The notes under the pieces were generated by a model. That model was not told the DNA's origin, made no database searches, and saw nothing but the letters and a program-made list of their open reading frames with translations. DNA of 12,439 nucleotides, from assembly GCA_023230455.1 (NCBI GenBank), contig JALNXH010000043.1, forward strand, positions 1 through 12,439, given 5' to 3'. A program made the position numbers and the translations under genes. The DNA comes from Rhodocyclaceae bacterium (GTDB taxonomy: Bacteria; Pseudomonadota; Gammaproteobacteria; Burkholderiales; Rhodocyclaceae). This document shows, one piece after another, positions 6,260-12,439 of the stretch; positions within the stretch are counted from its first letter, which is position 1; every line of letters begins with the position of its first letter.

Positions 6260-9028
6260 TCAGCGCGGCAGCAGATTGAGAACCCGCGCACGCGCCAGCG
6301 CTGCGGAGCGGCTCGATACCCCGAACTTGGCATAGAGCTGCTGTAGATGCCACTTTATGGTCGTCAGCGAGACGCCGATCTGGTCCGCCAGTTGCTGATT
6401 GGAAAGGCCCGCATCGAGCAGCCCGAGCAGTTCCATTTGCCTTGCCGTGAGGGGATCGAGCAAATGCGACTCCATATTCAGGGCAACCAGCCGGTCTTGC
6501 AGGGAATGGTTGCCTATCGGCAATGCGCTGCATATCTCGGCGAAGAACTTGCGCTCCTCGGCGAGGGCAAACCCCCAGGCTGACGGCTTGGTGTCGCCAA
6601 TGGCGGCAGCGATCATTTCGGCACGGTCGCGAAACGGACGGACGATGCGGCGCAGTGCGGCGAGGCTAACCGCGCGCGTCAACTGACGAATGGCCACCTG
6701 CGGGTTGTTGGCGTGCACCGCAATCATGGTTTCTGCCAGAGCCAGTTCCACCAGACGCGCAGCGCGCCCTTCCGCCTTTGCCAGGCGAGTCTCGCTGGCG
6801 ATCAACGGCTCGACTTGCTTATGGCGTCCGGCCGCGATGCCGAGATCGATCTCGGCGGCGACAAAGGCGTCGCGACTGCGAGCGATGCGTGTCAGCGGCG
6901 GCAGTTTGTCCCGATTTTCCGCTACGTCGAGTTCCAGACCGATGTGAGCCGCCTCGGTCAACGCCTGATCCATGCGTCCGAGTCGCACCAAGCGTTGAAC
7001 CAAAAAGCAGGACAGCATAAAGCTCAGGCGCGGCGGATAGCTGCTGGCGATCTCGCGCAGGCGCGGAATCGAGACGCGATCATCGTCCGCCCCGGACCAT
7101 AATTTGACCGCCGCATCCAGGCCGCAGGCGGCGGCATCGACGAAGCCGTGGATCTTCGAGGTCCGCATGCCGAGCGCCAGGAGGCTATGCGCTTCCTCGT
7201 CGCGCCCCATCTCAACGGCGCATTTCGCTCCGATCAGGGCGATCGTGCCGCAGATTCCCGGGCCGTCGCCGAGCGCCATACGTGCAGACGCCAGCGCCGC
7301 GGCGATCTCCGGATGGACCGCGGCATAGTTTCCTTCGAGCAGCGGCGTCAGCGCATTGATCGCGGCAATCCAGCCATAAGCGTAGTTGCTATTGGCCTGA
7401 AAAACCGCCGCCTGGGCGACCTGTATCGACTGGCGCGCCTGCACAAACTGGAAAGCGCTGGCGTAGCAGATACTTTCAGCGCCGCTGGCGGCCGCCACGT
7501 TGAACGGATCATCGGCTCCCTCTCCGGCCAGCCAGCGCGCCGCATTCTTTCGGGCATCGAGTGGCCGGTCGGTGAAGATATCGACGCAGGTGCGGATGAT
7601 GTCAATGCGCCGCAGCAGATCGTCGCGCTGCGACGCATCGTCCTGTGCCGGCAATTCCTGGCGGATACGCTTGGCCAGCTGCTCGGCGCGCTGGCGGCCG
7701 AGTTCGTAGAAACGATGGAACACCAGTGCCCATGCGTACCAATATTCGGCTTCCCAGCCGAGTTGATGGCCTTGCGCATGGAGTTTTTCGACCCAGGCGA
7801 TATAGAGCGGAATGTCTCCGCGGTCGCGGACGAAGATTGCCGCCGCTCCTTCGAGGATCCGGCAAGCCAATGTAGCGGCATCGCCGGCCAGCGCGTAGTC
7901 GATGGAATCGCGCCAGTAACCGCCGTGCTCGCACCATTCGGCCGCCCGGGTCAGCACCTCCCTGCGCCGCGCTGCCGGCAGTGAGCGGTCGGCCTCGTTG
8001 AGCAAGAACTCCCGAAACAGGTTGTGCAGGCGATACCAGGTCCGATTGCGGTCCATCGGAATGACAAGAACATTGCGCCGCAGCAGCAGCGCCAGATGCC
8101 TGTCGGCGGCTTCATTGCCGGAAGCATGGCGACACAGATCGACGCTGAAAGTACGCAGCTGGGCGACGCAAAGCAGGAATTCCCTTACGTCGGGGGGGAA
8201 TCCTGAAAGCACCTGACGATTGAGCAGGTCGGCAATGTCTTCGTCCGACCCGGAAAATTTGGCCAGGGCCGCCGCCGGATCGTCGGCTGCGGAGAGAACG
8301 ATCTGCGCCATGCGCGCCGCAGCAGGCCAGCCTTCGGTTCTTCGCGCAACGGCGTCGACACCTTCGGCGCCGATGACGGAGGTCAACTCGAACCCCAGCA
8401 ATGCGCCCAACTCTTCAGCATTCAGGCTCAGGTCGGCATAGCCGATCTGCCTGACCAGGCCTTCGAGTTTCGCCCGCGCAAAATTCAGCGGCAGTTCCAC
8501 GGTGCTGGAGAAAACAAAACGCACCGAAGCCGAGGAACGAAACACCAGATTATCGAGCAGCGCGCCCAGCGTATCGTCGGTACAGCAGTTCAGGTTATCG
8601 ACGAAGATCGTAAGCGGACTGGGAAATTTTGCGGCGGCGGCATGCAACGCATCGACGCGAACTTCGGCCGGCTCGTCGCCACGGAACAGCGCCTGCGTCG
8701 GATGCGGCTCAAACTCGGGACCGCGCGCCAGATCCTCAAGTAAACGCAACACGCGCTCGACGCTGGTGTCGCGATCATCCAACGCAATCCAGAAACATAG
8801 CTCACCAAGACTGCGCAGATGTGCAAACAGCGCCGACATCAACACCGTCTTGCCGTATCCAACCGGCGCAACGATGCTCAGCACCTTGTGCGTCAGCCCG
8901 GTATCGGTCTCCACCTCGGCCAGCAGACGGGTGCGCACCGGCTCGAACAGAAAACTCGGCGGCATTGCCCTGCCGATTCGGATCTCTCTTGCCTGCTCTG
9001 AAGACAGCGGACCTGATTTGCGTGTCAC
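6260..9028 (-). CDS. MalT/LAL-type LuxR-family transcriptional activator (AlkS-like architecture)
   Basis: A 922-residue STAND-type regulator: an N-terminal NTPase, a long helical repeat middle and a C-terminal LuxR helix-turn-helix. Walker A is APVGYGKT at 54-61. The Walker B region is LTIFVDNLN at 139-147, with Asn145 where most relatives have a second acidic residue. The DNA-binding domain is at about 856-922 (LTARQMELLGLLDAGLSNQQ, then a recognition helix near VSLTTIKWHLQQLY). MalT (901 residues) and AlkS, activator of Pseudomonas alkB, share this size and order (family knowledge). It is therefore probably an ATP- and inducer-dependent activator of catabolic genes here. The GTG start at 9028 has GAGGGAG (complement of 9039-9045) ten bases upstream; ATG at residue 22 would also keep the NTPase whole. 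It is divergent from the Mo-hydroxylase gene and upstream of the SDR. The ligand is unknown. Confidence 0.92.
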   Translation of the reverse strand: MTRKSGPLSSEQAREIRIGRAMPPSFLFEPVRTRLLAEVETDTGLTHKVLSIVAPVGYGKTVLMSALFAHLRSLGELCFWIALDDRDTSVERVLRLLEDLARGPEFEPHPTQALFRGDEPAEVRVDALHAAAAKFPSPLTIFVDNLNCCTDDTLGALLDNLVFRSSASVRFVFSSTVELPLNFARAKLEGLVRQIGYADLSLNAEELGALLGFELTSVIGAEGVDAVARRTEGWPAAARMAQIVLSAADDPAAALAKFSGSDEDIADLLNRQVLSGFPPDVREFLLCVAQLRTFSVDLCRHASGNEAADRHLALLLRRNVLVIPMDRNRTWYRLHNLFREFLLNEADRSLPAARRREVLTRAAEWCEHGGYWRDSIDYALAGDAATLACRILEGAAAIFVRDRGDIPLYIAWVEKLHAQGHQLGWEAEYWYAWALVFHRFYELGRQRAEQLAKRIRQELPAQDDASQRDDLLRRIDIIRTCVDIFTDRPLDARKNAARWLAGEGADDPFNVAAASGAESICYASAFQFVQARQSIQVAQAAVFQANSNYAYGWIAAINALTPLLEGNYAAVHPEIAAALASARMALGDGPGICGTIALIGAKCAVEMGRDEEAHSLLALGMRTSKIHGFVDAAACGLDAAVKLWSGADDDRVSIPRLREIASSYPPRLSFMLSCFLVQRLVRLGRMDQALTEAAHIGLELDVAENRDKLPPLTRIARSRDAFVAAEIDLGIAAGRHKQVEPLIASETRLAKAEGRAARLVELALAETMIAVHANNPQVAIRQLTRAVSLAALRRIVRPFRDRAEMIAAAIGDTKPSAWGFALAEERKFFAEICSALPIGNHSLQDRLVALNMESHLLDPLTARQMELLGLLDAGLSNQQLADQIGVSLTTIKWHLQQLYAKFGVSSRSAALARARVLNLLPR

Positions 9029-9402
9029 CTTCCCTGAACTCCCTCGGTTCTACTTTTTGCCCGGCACTGGAAACGCCCTTTCCGACCGCCGCGATCACAC
9101 TCCGAACTCGACGCGGAAAAATCCGCCGCACCGCAGCATGGCGAAGCCTCATTTCCTGCCCTACTTTAGTACAGGCTAAGTTGCCTCTTGTTCGGCAAAC
9201 TGTCAATCAATAAAAAACCAAGCGGGTTGCGTAGCGTTGTCGGCATATTGAACGCCAGCCGCAGACGACAAGACCGCGTGAAGAAGAAGCCGTCGCCATC
9301 AGAACGCGGTGAACCAACGGAGAAAATGTTTCGGGCGGAAGGTGCGGCATAGAGTGCAGCACGCCCTTGCTCGAATCCTGAATGCCTTGGATAGGAGTAT
9401 GT
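9029..9402. promoter_or_regulatory. Divergent regulatory region between regulator and Mo-hydroxylase
   Basis: This 374-bp stretch has no credible gene and should hold promoters for both directions. On the + strand TTGTTC (9188-9193) is followed after 17 bases by TAAAAA (9211-9216). On the - strand a consensus TTGACA (complement of 9201-9206) is followed after 17 bases by a poor -10, CAACTT (complement of 9178-9183). The imperfect palindrome AGTTGCC (9179-9185) / GGCAAACT (9194-9201) overlaps both and could be an operator. The + strand leader would be about 180 bases and contains small stems, such as GGGCG (9333-9337) with CGCCC (9362-9366). No sigma-54 or FNR-like box was recognised. All assignments are by eye. 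Confidence 0.4.
9393..9397 (+). promoter_or_regulatory. Ribosome-binding site that sets the Mo-hydroxylase alpha start
   Basis: AGGAG lies five bases before ATG at 9403. The in-frame ATG at 9382 has no comparable site and would put seven extra residues before the Tat signal, so 9403 is the preferred start. Confidence 0.8.
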
Positions 9403-12294
9403 ATGAACAGCCCAGACAATGAATTCCGCCGGGAATTCATCAAACAGAGCGGTGGCCTGACCCTCGGCCTCTCCCTTTCTTCCTTCGCCCCCGGTTCCGG
9501 CTTGATCGGCGAAGCTTTGGCGAAGAGCGCCGCTCCGAGCTATTCCGGCTGGGAAGACATTTACCGCCGCATGTGGACATGGGATAAGGTGACCTGGGGT
9601 TCCCACACCAACCAGTGCTGGCCGACGGGCTGCAAGTTCTACGTTTACACACGCAACGGCATTGTCTGGCGCGAGGAACAAACCGCGCACACCGATGCCA
9701 GCAATTCCGATTACGTCGATTACAACCCGCTCGGTTGCCAGAAAGGTTCGGCCTTCCACAACACGCTCTACGGCGAAGAACGTCTCAAGTATCCGCTGAA
9801 GCGGGTCGGCAAGCGCGGCGAAGGAAAATGGAAGCGCGTCTCCTGGGATGAGGCGACCACCGAGATCGCCGATGCCATTCTCGACAGCTACCAGAGCCAG
9901 GGGCCGGACGGTTTCGTTCTCGATGCGCCGCACACCCACGCCGGCGCACCCGCCTACGCCGGCGGGTTTCGCATGACGCGCGTGATGGGCGGCGTATTCA
10001 TCGACACCACCGGCGACATCGGCGATACCTACCTCGGCATCCGCCATACCTTCGGCAAGCAGATGTTGGGCTACTCGGCCGACAATCTGCTCGATGCCGA
10101 ATTGATCATCCTGACCTGTTCGAACTGGTCCTACACCTGGCCGAACGGCTACCACTGGGTTACCGAAGCCCGCTACCGGGGTACCGAAGTCGTCGTCATC
10201 GCTCCCGACTTCAGCCCGACCGCGCCGGCCTGCGACATTCACGTACCGGTGGGAGTCGGTCTCGATGCGGCCTTCTGGCTCGGTGTCAGCCATGTCATCG
10301 TCGAAGAGAAGCTTTATCAGGCCGACTTCATGCGCGAGCAGACCGACCTGCCGGTACTGGTGCGGATGGACAGCGGCCGCTTCCTCACCGAAGCCGACAT
10401 GGAAGGCGCCGACAAGCGCGCCAACCAGTTCTACCACCACGATACGGCGACCGGCGCACTGAAGAAAGCCTCGCGCGGCACACTCAAGCTCGATTGCGTG
10501 CCGGCCCTGGAAGGCACATTTACCGTCACCCTGCACGACGGCAAGCAGGTCACGGTACAACCGGTGTTCGAGCGGCTGAAGACCCATCTCAAGGACTACA
10601 CCCCGGAGCAGGCGAGCAAGAAGAGCAATGTTCCGGTCTCCATCATCCGCGAACTGGCACGCAAGATCGCCAAACTGCGCACCTGTACCTACATGGGGTT
10701 TTCTTCGGCCAAGAACTACCACGGCGACCTGATGGAACGCAGCCTGCTGCTCACCATGGCGCTCACCGGCAACTGGGGCAAGCCGGGTACCGGGTTCTGC
10801 TTCTGGGCCTTCCCCGAGGACCACTTCATTTATCTGGCGCTGTCGGACAAGACCGTGGCTGAAGGCGGTCTCGTCGACATGGCCAAAGCCAGTCAGGCCT
10901 TTGCCGCCAAGGTAAGAGAAGACGATCCGGATGCGACCGACGAAGTCTGCAACATTCTCGAAGAGTCGGCCATTTCGGAAGAAATCGGCATCGTTCCGCC
11001 GGCCTTCTGGCTCTACAACCACTGCGGGTACGACAAGCTCTACAACAACCTGTCGTGGTCGGACGGAGATTTCAAAGGAACCTTCGGCGATCGTCTCAAG
11101 GAAGCCGTCGACAAGGGCTGGTGGAACAAGAGCCACATGCGCCCCGCGCCCGGCAAGAAGCCGCAGGTGCTGATGCTGCTGTCGAACAATCCGTTGCGGC
11201 GCAAGCGCAGCGGCGCCAAGCTTTATCCCGAGGTGCTGTTTCCCAAGCTGGAAATGATCTTCGCCCTGGAAGTGCGAATGTCCTCCTCGGCCATGTTCGC
11301 CGACATCGTCCTGCCCTGCTCCTGGTACTACGAGAAGCACGACATGACCATGGCCATGGTCGGCAATCCCTTCTACACCTACATCGACCGCGCCGTGGAG
11401 CCTCCCGGCGAGTGCAAGGAAGAGTGGGCGGCGATCGCCATGATCCTGAAGAAGGTCAGCGAACGCGCCAAGAAGCGGGGCATGACTACATTTGTCGATC
11501 CCGCCGGCCGCACGCAACGCTACGAGGATCTCTACGACCGCTACACCATGCGCGGCCAGTTGCTCACCAACGAGGATTGCCTGAAGGAAATGGCCAAGGT
11601 CAACGAGGCGACCGGCGTCTTCCCCAAGGGCTACACCTACGAGCAGTTCAAGAAGGAAGGCCAGGTCAAGATCCATGGCCTCGGCGCCGGAATCTCGGCC
11701 TATGCAGCGGGCAATGAATTCAGTCCGAAAAAACCCTTCTTCCCGCTGCGCTGGCATGTGGACGACAAGAAAGTTTTCCCCACTCAGACGCGGCGGGCGC
11801 AGTTCTATTTTGACCATGAGTGGTACATGGAGGCCGGCGAAGCCCTGCCGGTATTCAAGACACCGCCCAATATCGGCGGCACGCATCCCTTCGCCATCAC
11901 CGGTGGCCATCCACGGGTCAGCATCCATTCGGCTCACCTCGCCAATGCCCACCTCTCGCGGCTGCATCGCGGCCAGCCGGTCGTGCATATAAATGACGTT
12001 GTCGCGACCCAGTACGGTCTCAACGACGGCGACATGGCCGTCCTCTACAACGACTTCGCCGAATGCGAAATCATGGTGCGTACCGCGCCCAACGTGCAGC
12101 CGTCGGAACTCATTGTCTATTTCTGGGAGGCTTATCAGTACAAAGGCTGGAAGCCCTACGATATCTTCCTCATCGGCCTGCCCAAAGCATTGCTGCTGGC
12201 CCGGGGCTACGAGCAGTTCTGCTTTTTCTACAACAACGGCAGCCCGCCGCCAGCCACTGACCGCGGCGTTCGCGTCAGCATACGCAAGGCTTGA
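9403..12294 (+). CDS. Tat-exported molybdenum hydroxylase alpha subunit (ethylbenzene / steroid C25 dehydrogenase-like)
   Basis: Catalytic subunit of a type II DMSO-reductase-family enzyme that hydroxylates a C-H bond with water, O2-independently, in the periplasm. The 963 residues fit the family. The N-terminus carries a Tat signal (FRREFIK at 8-14, hydrophobic to about 35, possible cleavage after ALA at 40). FS0 cluster ligands appear as His68, Cys72, Cys77 and Cys112, the His-first pattern of NarG/EbdA-type enzymes. The Mo-ligand Asp is likely within TGDIGD (203-208). Further family segments are SNNPLRRKRSG near 594 and ADIVLPCSWYYEKHDM near 631-646. A C-terminal dinucleotide-binding domain spans about 827-910 (VVHINDVVATQYGLNDGD). 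The beta subunit starts 23 bp downstream. Relatives act on ethylbenzene, p-cymene, cholestenone C25 and sterol C26; which applies here cannot be told without alignment. The context of beta-oxidation and an alkB-like gene favours an isoprenoid or alkyl side chain. Confidence 0.9.
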   Translation: MNSPDNEFRREFIKQSGGLTLGLSLSSFAPGSGLIGEALAKSAAPSYSGWEDIYRRMWTWDKVTWGSHTNQCWPTGCKFYVYTRNGIVWREEQTAHTDASNSDYVDYNPLGCQKGSAFHNTLYGEERLKYPLKRVGKRGEGKWKRVSWDEATTEIADAILDSYQSQGPDGFVLDAPHTHAGAPAYAGGFRMTRVMGGVFIDTTGDIGDTYLGIRHTFGKQMLGYSADNLLDAELIILTCSNWSYTWPNGYHWVTEARYRGTEVVVIAPDFSPTAPACDIHVPVGVGLDAAFWLGVSHVIVEEKLYQADFMREQTDLPVLVRMDSGRFLTEADMEGADKRANQFYHHDTATGALKKASRGTLKLDCVPALEGTFTVTLHDGKQVTVQPVFERLKTHLKDYTPEQASKKSNVPVSIIRELARKIAKLRTCTYMGFSSAKNYHGDLMERSLLLTMALTGNWGKPGTGFCFWAFPEDHFIYLALSDKTVAEGGLVDMAKASQAFAAKVREDDPDATDEVCNILEESAISEEIGIVPPAFWLYNHCGYDKLYNNLSWSDGDFKGTFGDRLKEAVDKGWWNKSHMRPAPGKKPQVLMLLSNNPLRRKRSGAKLYPEVLFPKLEMIFALEVRMSSSAMFADIVLPCSWYYEKHDMTMAMVGNPFYTYIDRAVEPPGECKEEWAAIAMILKKVSERAKKRGMTTFVDPAGRTQRYEDLYDRYTMRGQLLTNEDCLKEMAKVNEATGVFPKGYTYEQFKKEGQVKIHGLGAGISAYAAGNEFSPKKPFFPLRWHVDDKKVFPTQTRRAQFYFDHEWYMEAGEALPVFKTPPNIGGTHPFAITGGHPRVSIHSAHLANAHLSRLHRGQPVVHINDVVATQYGLNDGDMAVLYNDFAECEIMVRTAPNVQPSELIVYFWEAYQYKGWKPYDIFLIGLPKALLLARGYEQFCFFYNNGSPPPATDRGVRVSIRKA

Positions 12295-12317
12295 GCCGAT
12301 CGGATAAGGAGAATTTC

Positions 12318-12439
12318 ATGACCTACAAAGCAGACGGAACGAAGAGCGAGTTGCGGCAATCGAAGCGCCAGCTGGCGACGGTGATCGACCTGAACAAATG
12401 CGTGGGCTGCCAGACGTGCACGGTGGCGTGCAAGAACCT
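12318..12439 (+). CDS. Iron-sulfur beta subunit of the Mo-hydroxylase (5' part, runs off window)
   Basis: The first 40 codons of an electron-transfer subunit in the NarH/EbdB family, cut by the window edge. The translation reads through RQLATVIDLNKCVGCQTCTV and gives one complete four-cysteine [4Fe-4S] motif, C-x2-C-x2-C-x3-C (Cys28, 31, 34, 38). This subunit would pass electrons from the Mo/FS0 centre to a heme gamma subunit, which should lie outside the window together with a dedicated chaperone. AAGGAG at 12306-12311 lies six bases before ATG. The 23-bp gap from the alpha stop indicates one transcript. There is no signal sequence, as expected for a partner carried across the membrane with the Tat-bearing alpha subunit. 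Confidence 0.93.
   Translation, partial: MTYKADGTKSELRQSKRQLATVIDLNKCVGCQTCTVACKN

Noticed and set aside
6105..6533. A 142-codon - strand frame over the regulator 3' end and the following gap
   Set aside because: It overlaps the helix-turn-helix coding region in another frame and passes through the GC hairpin; no family features are seen.
7148..7984. A 278-codon + strand open frame within the regulator gene
   Set aside because: Antisense to the helical-repeat part of the regulator, with no motif and no ribosome-binding site evident.
9326..9352. Possible 8-codon leader peptide (MFRAEGAA) before the Mo-hydroxylase
   Set aside because: GGAG lies only three bases before its ATG, and there is no codon bias or attenuator structure to support regulation; it is likely chance.
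9382..9402. Upstream in-frame ATG for the Mo-hydroxylase alpha subunit
   Set aside because: It lacks a ribosome-binding site, whereas ATG at 9403 has AGGAG five bases upstream and gives a normal Tat signal position.
9166..11988. A 940-codon open frame on the - strand opposite the Mo-hydroxylase alpha subunit
   Set aside because: It mirrors a gene with clear family motifs and a Tat signal. Its translation has low-complexity Gly/Val/Ala/Arg composition, as expected for the antisense of GC-rich coding DNA, and no recognisable domain.
1..12439. tRNA/rRNA genes, CRISPR arrays, insertion sequences, phage genes
   Set aside because: No cloverleaf-like sequence, regularly spaced repeats, transposase motifs or phage proteins were seen on either strand.

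Overview
The window looks like a GC-rich betaproteobacterial chromosome segment, most plausibly a denitrifying Rhodocyclales-type degrader such as Sterolibacterium, Denitratisoma or Aromatoleum/Thauera relatives. This placement is an inference. It rests on a Tat-exported molybdenum hydroxylase alpha subunit of the ethylbenzene dehydrogenase / steroid C25 dehydrogenase type, a beta-oxidation gene set, and an intergenic repeat of a style common in such genomes. No ribosomal or other taxonomic marker is present.

Layout. Bases 12-1175 (+) encode a complete acyl-CoA dehydrogenase of the long-chain (ACADL-like) type. After a 116-bp leader with two small hairpins comes a tight three-gene + strand operon: a membrane di-iron AlkB/XylM-type hydroxylase (1292-2404), a crotonase-fold protein that lacks both standard hydratase glutamates (2447-3238), and an acyl-CoA synthetase (3284-4840). 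A strong intrinsic terminator (4868-4902) closes it. A repeat with inverted halves (about 4934-5027) fills the convergent gap. On the - strand lie an SDR resembling the (3R)-hydroxyacyl-CoA dehydrogenase part of peroxisomal MFE-2 (5079-6008) and, upstream of it, a 922-residue MalT/LAL-type LuxR regulator (6260-9028, GTG start). A 374-bp divergent region separates the regulator from the + strand molybdopterin alpha subunit (9403-12294). The iron-sulfur beta subunit begins at 12318 and runs off the window.

How the genes may work together (inference). Together they look like an activation and beta-oxidation module for an alkyl or isoprenoid side chain (sterol, p-cymene-like or terpenoid substrate). 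Hydroxylation could occur with O2 (the AlkB-type enzyme) or with water (the Mo enzyme). After oxidation to an acid, the synthetase would form the CoA ester, the acyl-CoA dehydrogenase would desaturate it, and the SDR would oxidise the hydroxyacyl-CoA. No alcohol or aldehyde dehydrogenase of the usual families, no thiolase, no rubredoxin or ferredoxin reductase, and no gamma subunit or chaperone for the Mo enzyme lies in the window. The regulator is of the same general family as AlkS, the activator of alkB in Pseudomonas, so it is a natural candidate to control one or both hydroxylases.

Most notable points: O2-dependent and O2-independent hydroxylases in one cluster, an altered crotonase active site, a degenerate Walker B in the regulator, and overlapping divergent promoter-like elements around an imperfect palindrome at 9179-9201.
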